This document shows, in pieces, positions 48,786 to 61,083 of a DNA stretch of 64,000 nucleotides. Numbering within the stretch: position 1 is the first letter of the stretch; each line of letters starts with the position of its first letter. A model generated the notes under the pieces. That model was not told the DNA's origin and did not search any database. It saw only the letters and a program-made list of their open reading frames with translations. The stretch comes from Symsagittifera roscoffensis (lineage: Eukaryota > Xenacoelomorpha > Acoela > Convolutidae), in the NCBI RefSeq assembly GCF_963678635.1, contig NC_087063.1, forward strand, positions 39,076,759-39,140,758, read 5' to 3'. The position numbers and the translations under genes were made by a program.

Positions 48786-51700
48786 TGAAGTTACCCAATT
48801 CATTTCATAGACTGAATCAGTTTGCGAAAACGTTGCGGTTTTTAAACAAGCCATTTCAGCTGTAAAACGTTTCAATTTTCCAATTTGTTTCATAGACGAA
48901 ATTGGTTCCCAATTTTTTTTTCAAACAAGCTACTCAAGTTTTGAAAAATTTCTTAAAATCTAATTTTCTTATAAACTGAATCGGTTCGCAAAACGTTTTA
49001 TTTTTTCAAGCAAGCTCTTCGAGCTTTGAAATTTTGAATTATTCCATTTAATTTCCTAGACCGAAATGGTTCGCAATTAATCAGTTTTTTAAGAAAGCTA
49101 TTTGATCTATGAAAATTTTTACTATTTCACTTCGTTTTCAAGACTGAATCGGATCGCGAATACTTTGCAATTTTTTAAGCAAGCTTTTTGACCTTTGGAA
49201 ATTTGAAATGTTTCATTTTGTTTCATATACTGAAATGGTTTACTGAAATTTTGTGTTTTTTCTACAAGCTATACGAACTATGAAGCATTCCAATTAGTTT
49301 TAACGACAAAATCAGTTTCCGAAAAGCTAAATTTGTAAACAAGCTATGCGAGCTTCGAGAATTTGAAATATTCCAAAGTTTTCTATAGATTGATTCATTT
49401 CTTAAATCGTCTGAGTTTTTTTGAGCAAGCTATTTGATATATAGAAAAATTGATTTTTTTTGCAGAACTTTGACCTATGAAGACTTGAATTAGTCCAAGT
49501 TGTTTCATAGACAAAATCGATTCCTGAAAAAAATTATTTTTTTAGGCAGGGTTTTGATCTTCAAAATTGAAAAATTACAAGCAAGTAAATTAGTACACCG
49601 CATCAGTTTTTTGAAAATTTAAAGTTTTTCAAGCAGGCTATTTGAGCTTTGAAAAAAAAGAAATATTTCTTTTCATTTCATAAACTTTGCTGTTTTGATA
49701 GACAGAATCAGTTTGGGAAATGTGAATTTTATTGAGCAACCTTTTTGAGCTTTGGAAATTTAAAATTTTTCAACGCGTTTCATATACTGCATCGGTTCGC
49801 TCAAAATTGAGTTTTTCTGCAAGTTTTATAAGCTTCAAAATTTTGAAATATTTCAAACTTATTTATAGACTGATTCAATTCTGAAGCAAACTGAGTGTTC
49901 TTAAAGAAGCTATTTGATTTGATAAACTTTGAACTAATTCAATTATTTTCATGAACTAAATCGGTTTGCAAAAAAAAATTGAGTTCTTCAAGCAAACTAT
50001 TTTACATTTAAAGTTACTCAATTCATTTCATAGACTGAATCGGTTTGCGAAAACTTGAGTTTTTCAAGCAGGTTATTTGAGCTTTAAAATTTTGAAGTTA
50101 ATAAATTCAATTCATGGATTGAATCAGTTTGCGAAAAAGTTGAGGTTTTTAAACAGGCTATTTCAGCTGTGAAGATTTTGTTTTTTTTTTCCAAGTTGCT
50201 TCTTTGACGAAATTGGTTCCCGATTATTTTCATGCAAGGTTCGTGAGCTTAAAAAATTGAGAAAATCCAATTTTCTTAAGTTTTGAATCGCGAAAAACTT
50301 TTTAAAGAAAGCTACTCAAGCTCGGAAAATAAGAACTATTTGAATTTACTTGCTGGACTCTAACGTATCGCTAAATAGTCAGTTTTTAAGCAGGGTATTT
50401 GATTTATGAAAATTTCAAGTATTTCACTTCATTTTCTAGACTGAATCGGTTCGGTTCTACTTTGCGTTTTTAAAGCGGGCATTTTGAGCTTTGGAAGTTT
50501 GAAAGATTTCATTTCGTTTCATATACTGCATCGTTTCGCTAATTAGTCCAAGTTGTTTCATAGACGAAATAGTTTTCTGAAAAAATTTAGTTTTTTAAGC
50601 AGGCTTTTGAGCTTCAAAATTGAAATTTTACAAGCAATTAAATTAGTACACCGCATCAGTTTTTCAACAATTTGGAGTTTTTCAAGCAGGCTATTTGAGC
50701 TTTGAAAAAAAAAAGAAATTTTTCTTTTCATTTCATAAATTTTGATGTTTCAAGTTATTTGATCGACAGGTTATTTCAGCTTTAAACTTTTGAAGTTTAT
50801 AAACTCAATTCATGGATTGAATCAGTTTGCAAAAAAGTTGAGGTTTTCAATCCAGCAATTTCAGCTGTGAAGATTTTCAGTTTTTCCAAAATGTTTTATA
50901 GACGAAATTGGTTCCCGAAATTTTTTTATGCAAGCTATTTAAGCTTTGAAAATTTGAGAAAAATCAATTTTTTTTATACTAAATTGGTTCGAGAAAAGTT
51001 TTAGTTTTTCATGCAAGCTACTCGAGCTTTGAAATTAAAAACTATTTCAATTCAGTTCCTAGACTGAAACGGTTTTGCCAAATAATCAGTTTCTAAAGCA
51101 AGCTATTTGATCTATAAAATTTTCAACTACTTCACTTCATTTTCTAGACTGAATCGGTTCGACTCTACTTTGCGTTTTTTAAGCGAGCGTTTTGAGCTTC
51201 GGAAGTTTGAAAGATTTCATTTTGCTTCATATTCTGCATCGGTTCGCTAATTAGTCCAAGTTGTTTCATAGACGAAATCGTTTCCTGAAAAAATTTAGTT
51301 TTTTAAGCAGGCTTTTGAGCTTCAAAATTTAAATATTACAAGCAAGTAAATAAGAACACCGCATCAGTTTTTCAAAAATTTAGAGTTTTTCAAGCAGGCT
51401 ATTTGAGCTTTGAAAAAAAAAAGAAATTTTTCTTTTCATTTCATAAATTTTGATGTTTCAAGTTATTTGATCGACAGGTTATTTCAGTTTTAAACTTTTG
51501 AAGTTTATAAACTCAATTCATGGATTGAATCAGTTTGCAAAAAAGTTGAGGTTTTCCATCCAGCAATTTCAGCTGTGAATCTTTTCAATTTTTCCAAGTT
51601 GTTTTAAAGACGAAATTGGTTCCCGATTTTTTTTCGTGCAAGCTATTTAAGCTTTAAAAATTTGAGAAAATCAATTTTTTTTATACTGAATCGGTTCGAG

Positions 51701-52992
51701 AATAAATTTTTTTTAATGCAAGCTACTCGAGCTTTGAAATTAAGAACTATTTCAATTCAGTTCCTAGACTGAAACGGTTTTGCCAAATAATCAGTTTTTT
51801 AAGCAAGGTATTTGATCTATGAAATTTTCAACTATTTCACTTCATTTTCTAGACTGAATCGGTTCGACTACACTTTGCGTTTTTTAAGCGAGCATTTTGA
51901 GCTTTGGAAGTTTGAAAGATTTCATTTCGTTTCACATACTGCACCGGTTCGCTAAAAATCTGTAATTTCTCTGCAAGCAATTCAAACTATGAAACAATCC
52001 AAATGGTTTCATAGACGAAATCAGTTTGGGAAAAATTTTAAATTCCTAAACATGGAAATAATTCAATTTTTTTTATAGTCTGAATCAAATCTTGAACAGT
52101 CTGATTTTTTTTGAGCAAGCTATTTGAGATATGAAACTTTAAAGAATTTCAATTCAATTCATAGACTGGATCAGTTTGCGAAAACTTTGAAATATCAAGC
52201 AAGCTATTTGAGCTCTGATGTTTTGAAGTTAATCAATACAATTCATAGACTGAATCAGTTTGCAAAAAGGTTGCGGTTTTTAAACAAGCTGTTTCAGCTG
52301 TGAAGTTTTTCAATTTTCCAAATTGTTTCATAGACGAAATTGGTTTCCGATTTTTTTCGATGCAAGCTTCTCAAGCTTTATAAAATTGAGAAAAACCGAT
52401 TTTCCGTTATACTGAATCGGTTCGCCAAAAAATTAAGCTTTTTCAAACAAGCAGTTCGAGCTTGGAAATTATGAACTATTTCAATTGACTTCCTAGACTG
52501 AAACGGTTCGCCAAACAATCAACTTTTTAGGCAAGCTATTTGATCTATGAAACTTTCAATATCTTCACTTCTTTTTCTAGACTGAATTAGTTCACGAACA
52601 CATTTGCGTTTCTCTAAGCAAGCTTTTTAAGCTTTGGAAATCTGAAATACTTCAATTCATTTTATATACTGCAGCGTTTTGCTAAAAGCTTGAATTTTTT
52701 GCAAGCTTTAAAAGCTATGATTCATTTCGAATGGTTTTATAGACGAAATCAGTTTTCAAAAAATAAAATTGTAAACATGCTACGCGAGCTTTGGAAATTT
52801 CGAAATAGTTCAAGTTTAGTTATGGACTGATTCAAATTTTAAACAATCTGATTTTTTTTGAGTAAGTTTTTTGATATATGAAAGTTTGAAGTATTTCAAT
52901 TCATTCCATAGATTGGAGCAGTTTGCGAGCAAATTGAGTTTTTCAAGCAAGCTATTTGAGCATTGGAGTTTTGAAGTTAATCAATTCATTTC
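48786..52992 (+). repeat. Mixed second-family monomers
   Basis: About 50 monomers with types seen in 21-28 kb (CAAGTTGTTTCATAGACAAAATCG at about 49497, AAGCAAGTAAATTAG at 49577, TTTCATATACTGCATCGG). A short monomer with CTTTGCTGTTTTGATAGACAG lies near 49684. The ATAGACTGAATCAGTTTGC marker at 52245 precedes the first 16-mer marker at 52993 by 748 bp (9 monomers). No gene was seen. Confidence 0.8.
50441..51853 (+). repeat. ~706-bp tandem duplication
   Basis: CTGAATCGGTTCG followed by CTACTTTGCG or CACTTTGCG starts at 50441, 51149 and 51854 (708 and 705 bp). Both units contain the same chimeric junction GATCGACAGGTTATTTCAG (50761 and 51469), where a partial monomer joins another out of register. 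That explains a unit length that is not a multiple of 84, and the shared lesion proves common origin. Confidence 0.88.
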
Positions 52993-55900
52993 ATCGACTG
53001 AATCAGTTTGCGAAAAGGTTGCGGTTTTTAAACAAGCTGTTTCAGCTGTGAAGCTTTTCATTTTTTCCAAGTTGCTTCATAGACGAAATTAGTTCCCGAT
53101 TTGATTAAAAAAAAAACGAAAAAATAATCAAACTTTCTATCGGCTCGCAAAAACTTTTAGTATTTTAAGCAAGCTATTGCACCTTTGAAATTTTGAATTA
53201 ATTCAAATCACTTCCTACAGTGAAACGGTTTGCCAAAAAATCAAGTTTTTAGGCAAGCTATATGATCTATGAAACTTTCAAACTCCTCACGTCATTTTCT
53301 AGGCTAAATTATTTCGCAAACATTTTGCGTTTTCTTAAGCAAGCATTTCTAGCTTTGGAAATTTGAAATTTTTCAATTCGTTTCATATAAGGCAACGGTT
53401 TGTTAAAATTTTGATTTTTTTCTGCAAGCTATACGCGCTATGAATTGTTCCAAATGGTTTTATAGACAAAATCAGTTTCTCAAAAATTAAATTTTAAAAC
53501 AAGTTTTGCGAGGTTCGAGATATTTGAAAAAATTCAATTTATGGAGTGATTCAAATCTTGAACAGTTTGTTTTTTTTTGAGCAAAGAATTGATTTTTATA
53601 GCTTTGAAGTGTTTCAATTCAATTCATAAACTGTATCAGTTTGCAAAAAATTTGAAACTTCCAAGCAAGCTATTTCAGCTCTGAAGTTTTGAAGTTAACC
53701 AATTCATTTCATATACTGGATCCATTTGCGAAACAATTTCAGCTGTGACGATTTTCAATTTTTCCAAGTTGTTTCATAGACGAAATTGGTTCCCAAGTTT
53801 TTTCAAGCAAGCTATTGAAGCATTAAAAAATGAAAAAAGTCAAAATTTTTTATATACTGAATCGGCTCGCAAATTAATCAGTTTGTTTAGAAAGCTGTTT
53901 ACTCTATGAAGTTTTCAAGTGTTTCATTTTATTTTTTAGACTGAAAGGGTTTGACAAAACTTTGCGTTTTTTATGACAGCATTTTGAGCTTTGGAAAATT
54001 GAAAGATTTCAGTTCGTTTCATGTACTAATTCGGTTCGCTAAAAGTTTGTGTTTTTTCTGCAAGCAATTCAAACTATGAAATTTTTCAAATGGTTTCATA
54101 GACAAAATCAATTTCGGAAAACTTTTGATTTCGTAAACAAGCTATGCGAGCTTCAAAAAATTTGAAAAAATTCAAACATGCTTCTAGACTGAATCTAATC
54201 TTTGACAGTTTGAATTTGTCAAGCAAGCTATTTGATATATGAAACTTTGAAGTAATTCAGTTCATTTCATAGACTGGATCACCTCAAGAAAAATTTGAGT
54301 TTTCCAAGCAATCTATTTGAGCTTTGAAGTTTTGAAGTTAATCAATGCAATTCATAGACTGACTCAGGTTGCAAAAAAGTTGCGGTTTTCAAACAAGCTG
54401 TTTCAGCTGTGAAGCTTTTCAATTTTCCAAGTTGTTTTATAGACGAAATTGGTTCCCGAAATGTTTTTCATGTAAACTACTCAAGCTTTACAAAATTGGA
54501 AAAAAAATTAGGTTTTTTTATGTACTGAATCGCCTCGCAAAAACTTTTAGTGTTTTAAGCAAATTATTCCAGCTTTGAAATTTTGAATTTTTTCAATTCA
54601 CTTCCTAGACTGAAACGGTTCGCCAAAAAATTAGTTTTTTAAGCAAGCTACATGATCTATGAAACTTTCAAGTTCGTCACCTCATTTTCTAGACTGAATT
54701 ATTTTGCAATCAGTTTGCGTTTTTTCATAAGCAAGCTTTTTGAGCTTTGGAATTTTGAAATTTTTCAACTCGTTTCATATACTGCAACGGTTTGCTAAAA
54801 TTTTAACTTTTTCTGCAAGCTATACGCGCTATGAATCGTTCCAAATGGTTTTATAGACAAAATCAGTTTGCCAAAAATTAAATTTTATAACAAGCTTTGC
54901 GAGCCTCGAGAATTTTGAAATAACTCAATTTATAGACTGAATCAAATTTTAAACAGTTTGATTTTTTTTCTGCAAATATTTGATTTTTGTAGCTTTGAAG
55001 TGTTTCAATTCATAAACTGGATCAACTTGCGAAAACTTTGAAATTTGCAAGCAAGCTATTTCAGCTCTGAAGTTTTCAAGTTAACCAATTCAATTCATAT
55101 ACTGGATCCATTTGCGAAACAATTTCAGCTGTGACGATTTTCAATTTTTCCAAGTTGTTTCATAGACGAAATTGGTTCCCGATTTTTTTAAGCAAGCTAT
55201 TGGAGCATAAAAATTTTTTTAAAAAAATCAAATTTTCTTCATACTGATTCGGCTCGCAAAATAACCAATTTGTTTAGCAAGCTGTTTACACTATGAAATT
55301 TTCAAGTGTTTCACTTTATTTTCTAGACTGAATCGGTTCGACAAAACTTAGCGTTTTTTAAGCAAACATTTTGAGCTTTGGAAAACTGAAAGATTTCAGT
55401 TCATTTCATGTACTACTTCGGTTCGCTAAAAGTTTCATAGTTTGAAAAGCAAGCAATTCAAACTATGAAACTTTCCAAAAGTTTTCATAGACAAAATCAG
55501 TTTCGGAAAGGTTTTGAATTCTTAAACAATTTATTTCAAATTTGCTTCTAGACTGAATCTTATCTTCGACAGTCAAATTGTTTTAAGCAAGCTATTTGAT
55601 ATATGAAACTTTGAATTATTTCAACTCATGTCAAAGACTGGATCACTTTAAGAAAACTTTGAGTTTTCCAAGCAATCTATTTGAGCTTTGAAGTTTTGAA
55701 GTTAATCAATGCAATTCATAGACTGAATCAGGTTGCAAAAACGTTGCGGTTTTTAAACAAGCTGTTTCAGCTGTGAAGCTTTTTAATTTTCCAAGTCGTT
55801 TCATAGACGAAATTGGTTCCCGAAATGTTTTTCATGTAAACTACTCAAGCTTTACAAAATTGGAAAAAAAATTAGGTTTTTTTATGTACTGAATCGCCTC

Positions 55901-57073
55901 GCAAAAACTTTTAGTGTTTTAAGCAAATTATTCCAGCTTTGAAATTTTGAATTTTTTCAATTCACTTCCTAGACTGAAACGGTTTGCCAAAAAATTAGTT
56001 TTTTAAGCAAGCTACATGATCTATGAAACTTTCAAGTTCGTCACCTCATTTTCTAGACTGAATTATTTTGCAATCAGTTTGCGTTTTTTCTTAAGCAAGC
56101 TTTTTGAGCTTTGCAATTTTGAAATTTTTCAACTCGTTTCATATGCAACGGTTTGCTAAAATTTTAACTTTTTCTGCAAGCTATACGCGCTATGAATCGT
56201 TCCAAATGGTTTTATAGACAAAATCAGTTTGCCAAAAATTAAATTTTATAACAAGCTTTGCGAGCCTCGAGAATTTTGAAATAACTCAATTTATAGACTG
56301 AATCAAATCTTAAACAGTTTGATTTTTTTTGTGCAAATATTTGATTTTGTAGCTTTGAAGTGTATTCATAAACTGGATCAATTTGCGAAAACTTTGAAAT
56401 TTGCAAGCAAGCTATTTCAGCTCTGAAGTTTTCAAGTAAACCAAGTCAATTCATATACTGGATCCATTTGCGAAACAATTTCAGCTGTGACGATTTTCAA
56501 TTTTTCCAAGTTGTTTCATAGACGAAATTGGTTCCCGATTTTTTTAAGCAAGCTATTGGAACATAAAAATTTTTTTAAAAAAATCAAATTTTCTTCATAC
56601 TGATTCGGCTCGCAAAATAACCAATTTGTTTAGCAAGCTGTTTACACTATGAATATTTCAAGTGTTTCACTTTATTTTCTAGACTGAATCGGTTTGACAA
56701 AACTTAGCGTTTTTTAAGCAAACATTTTGAGCTTTGGAAAACTGAAAGATTTCAGTTCATTTCATGTACTACTTCGGTTCGCTAAACGTTTCATAGTTTG
56801 AAAAGCAAGCAATTCAAACTATGAAACTTTCCAAAAGTTTTCATAGACAAAATCAGTTTCGGAAAGGTTTTGATTTCTTAAACAATTTATTTCAAATTTG
56901 CTTCTAGACTGAATCTTATCTTCGACAGTCAAATTGTTTTAAGCAAGCTATTTGATATATGAAACTTTGAATTATTTCAACTCATGTCGAAGACTGGATC
57001 ACTTTAAGAAAACTTTGAGTTTTCCAAGCAATCTATTTGAGCTTTGAAGTTTTGAAGTTAATCAATGCAATTC

Positions 57074-58360
57074 ATAGACTGAATCAGGTTGCAAAAACGT
57101 TGCGGTTTTTAAACAAGCTGTTTCAGCTGTGAAGTTTTTTTAATTTTCTAAGTCGTTTCATAGACGAAATTGGTTCCCGATTTTTTTTTTCATGCAAGCT
57201 ACTCTCAAGCCTTACAAAATTGAAAAAAGAAAATTAATTTTTTTATGTACTGAATCGGCTCGCAAAAATTTTTAGTGTTTTAAGCAATTTATTCCAGCGT
57301 TGAAACTTTGAATTTTTTCAATTCACTTCCTGTACTGAAACGGTTCGCCAAAAACTTAGTTTTTCAAGCAAGCTATGTAATCTATGAAACTTTCAAGTTC
57401 TTCACCTCATTTTCTAGACTGAATTATTTCTCAAATATTTTGCGTTTTTTCTTAAGCAAGCTTTTTGAGCTTTGGAAATTTGAAATTTTTCAACTCGTTT
57501 CAAACACTGCAACGGTTTGCTAATATTTTGGTTTTTTTTTGCAAGCTATACGCGCTATGAATCGTTCCAAATTGTTTTATAGACAAAATCAGTTTCCCAA
57601 AAATTAAATGTTATAACAAGCTTCGCGAGCCTCGAGAATTTTGAAATGATTCAATTTATAGACTGAATCAAATCTTAAACAGTTAAATTTTTTTGAGCAA
57701 ATATTTGATTTTTGTAGCTTTGAAGTGTTTCAATTCAATTCATAAACTGGATCAGTTTGCAAAAAATTTGAAATTTCCAGGCAAGCTATTTCAGCTCTGA
57801 AGTTTCGAAGTTAACCATTTCAATTCATATACTGGATCCATTTGAAAAACAATTTCAGCTGTGACGATTTTCATTTTTTCGAAGTTGTTTCATAGACGAA
57901 ATTGGTTCCCGAATTTTATCAAGCAAGCTATTGGAGCATAAAAAAATGAAAAAAAAAATCAAATTTTCTTCATACTGAATCGGCTCGCAAAATAACCAGT
58001 TTGTTTAGCAAGCTGTTTACACTATGAAATTTTTAAGTGTTTCACTTTATTTTCTAGACTGAATCGGTTCACTAAAAGTTTGAGTTTTTCTGCAAGCAAT
58101 TCAAACTATGAAACTTTCCAAAAGTTTTCATAGATAAAATCAGTTTCGTAAAGGTTTTGTATTCTTAAACAAGCTATTTCAAATTTGCTTCTAGACTGAA
58201 TCTAATCTTCGACAGTCTGATTTTTTTAAGCAAGCTATTTGATATAAAAAACTTTGAATAAATTCAATTCATGTGACAGACTGGATCACTTTAAGAAAAA
58301 TTTGAGTTTTCCAAGCAATCTATTTGAGCTTTGAAGTTTTGAAGTTAATCAATGCAATTC
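57074..58360 (+). repeat. 15-monomer variant of the 16-mer HOR
   Basis: This unit is 1,287 bp, about 75 bp shorter than its neighbours. At 58061-58080 GAATCGGTTC joins ACTAAAAGTT directly. In other units GAATCGGTTCGACAAAAC is followed by about one monomer before CTTCGGTTCGCTAAAAG. The join falls inside the shared CGGTTC core, as expected for unequal exchange between neighbouring monomers. Confidence 0.88.
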
Positions 58361-61083
58361 ATAGACCGAATCAGGTTGCAAAAAGGTTGCGGTTTTTAAA
58401 CAAGCTGTTTCAGCTGTGAAGCTTTTCAATTTTCCATGTTGTTTCATAGACGAAATTGGTTCCCGATTTGTTTTTCATGTAAGCTACTCAAGCTTAACAA
58501 AATTGAAAAAAAAATGAATTTTTTTATGTACTGAATCGGCTCGCAAAAATTTTTATTGTTTTAAGCAAATTATTCCAGCTTTGAAACTTTGAATTTTTTT
58601 AATTCACTTCCTAGACTGAAACGGTTTGCCAAAAAATTAGTTTTTTAAGCAGGCTATATGATCTATGAAACTTTCAAATTCTTCACCTTATTTTCTAGAC
58701 TGAATTATTTCGCAAACATTTTGCGATTTTTCTTAAGCAAGCTTTTTGAGCTTTGGAAATATGAAATTTTTCAACTCGTTTCATGTACTGCAACGGTTTG
58801 CTAAAGTTTTGGCTTTTTTTGCAAGCTATACGCGCTATGAATTGTTCCAAATGGTTTTATAGACAAAATCAGTTTCCCAAAATTTGAATTCTATAACAAG
58901 CTATGCGAGCCTCGAGAATTTTGAAATAATTCAATTTATAGACTGAACCAAATTTTAAACAGTTTGATTTTTTATGAGCAATTATTTGATATTTGTAGCT
59001 TTGAAGTGTTTCAATTCAATTCATAAACTGGATCAGTTTGCGAAAAATTTGAAATTTGCAAGCAAGCTATTTCAGCTCTGAAGTTTTGAAGTTAACCAAT
59101 TCAATTCATATACTGGATCCATTTGCGAAACAATTTCAGCTGTGACGACTTTCAATTTTTCCAAGTTGTTTCATAGACGAAATTGGTTCCCGTTTTTTTT
59201 CAAGCAAGCTACTGAAGCATAAAAAAAAATGAAAAAAATCAAATTTTCTTATATAGTGAATCGGCTCGCAAATTAATCAGTTTGTTTAGCAAGCTATTTA
59301 CTCAATGAATTTTTTAAGTGTCACGTTAGTTTCTAGACTGAATCTTTTTGACAAAACTTTGCGTTTTTTAAGCAAGCCTTTTGAGCTTTGGAAAACTGAA
59401 AGATTTCAGTTCGTTTCATGTACTACTTCGGTTCGCTAAAAATTTGAGTTTTTTCTACAAGCAATTCAAACTATGAAATTTTCCAAAAGGTTTCATAGAC
59501 CAAATCAGTTTCGGAAAGGTTTTGAATTCTTAAACAAGCTATTTCAAATTTGCTTCTAGAGTGAATCTAATTTTCGACAGTCTGATTTTTTAAGCAAGCT
59601 ATTTGATATATGAAACTTTGAAGTAATTCAATTCATTTCACAGAGTGGATCACTTTAAGAAAAATTTGAGTTTTCCAAGCAATCGATTTGAGCTTTGAAA
59701 TTTTGAAGTTAACCAATACAATTGATAGACTGAAATAGGTTGCAAAAAGGTTGTGGTTTTTAAACAATGTGTTTCAGCTATGAAGCTTTTCAATTTACCA
59801 AGTTGTTTCATAGACGAAATTGGTTCCCGATTTGTTTTTCATGTAAGCTACTCAAGCTTTACAAAATTGAAAAAAAAAATTTATGCACTGATCGGCTCGC
59901 AAAATTTTTTATTGTTTTAAGCAAATTATTCCAGCTTTGAAACATTTAATTTTTTCAATTCACTTCCTAGACTGAAACGGTTTGCCAAAAAATTAGTTTT
60001 TTAAGCAAGCTATATGATCTATGAAACTTTCAAATTCTTCACCTCATTTTCTAGACTGAATTATTTCGCAAACATTTTGCGTTTTTTCTTAAGCAAGCTT
60101 TTTGAGCTTTGGAAATTTGAAACTTTTCAACTCGTTTCATATACTGCAATGGTTTGCTAAAATTTTGACTTTCTTCTGCAAGCTATACGCGCTTTGAATC
60201 GTTTCAAATGCTTTTATAGACAAAATCAGTTTCCCAAAAACTAAATTTTATAACAAGCTATGCGAGCCTCGAGAATTTTGAAATAGTTTAATTTATAGAC
60301 TGAATCAAATCTTAAACTGTTTGATTTTTTTGAGCAAATAATTGATTTTTGTAGCTTTGAAGTGTTTCAATTCAATTCATAAACTGGATCAGTTTGCAAA
60401 AAATTTGAAATTTGCAAGCAAGCTATTTCAGCTCTGAAGTTTTGAAGTTAACCAATTCAATTCATATACTGGATCCATTTGCGAAACAATTTCAGCTGTG
60501 ACGATTTTTAATTTTTCCAAGTTGTTTCATAGACGAAATTGGTTCCCAGTTTTTTTTTCAAGCAAGCTATTGAAGCATAAAAAAATGAAAAAAATCAAAT
60601 TTTCTTATTTACTGTATCGGCTCGCAAATTAATCAGTTTGTTTAGCAAGCTGTTTACTCTATGAAGATTTCAAGTGTTTCACTTTATTTTCTAGACGGAA
60701 TCGGTTCGACAAAACTTTGCGTTTTTTCAGCAAGCATTTTGAGCTTTGGAAAACTGGAAGATTTCAGTTCGTTTTATGTACTACTTCGGTTCGCTAAAAG
60801 TTTGAGTTTTTTCTACAAGCAATTCAAACTATGAAACTTTCCAAAAGGTTTCATAGACCAAATCAGTTTCGGAAAGGTTTTGTATTCTTAAACAAGCTAT
60901 TTCAAATTTGCTTCTAGACTGAATCTAATCTTCGACAGTCTGATTTTTTTAAGCAAGCTATTTGATATAAGAAACTTTGAATAAATTCAATTCATGTGAC
61001 AGACTGGATCACTTTAAGAAAAATTTGAGTTTTCCAAGCAATCTATTTGAGCTTTGAAGTTTTGAAGTTAATCAATGCAATTC
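58361..61083 (+). repeat. 2,723-bp dimeric HOR, first copy
   Basis: Two 16-mers in tandem that together repeat at an offset of 2,723 bp. The first half starts GACCGAATCAGG and the second GACTGAAATAGG, so the halves are distinguishable. The two dimers are much more alike than the two halves of one dimer, so the last amplification step acted on the dimer. Confidence 0.9.
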
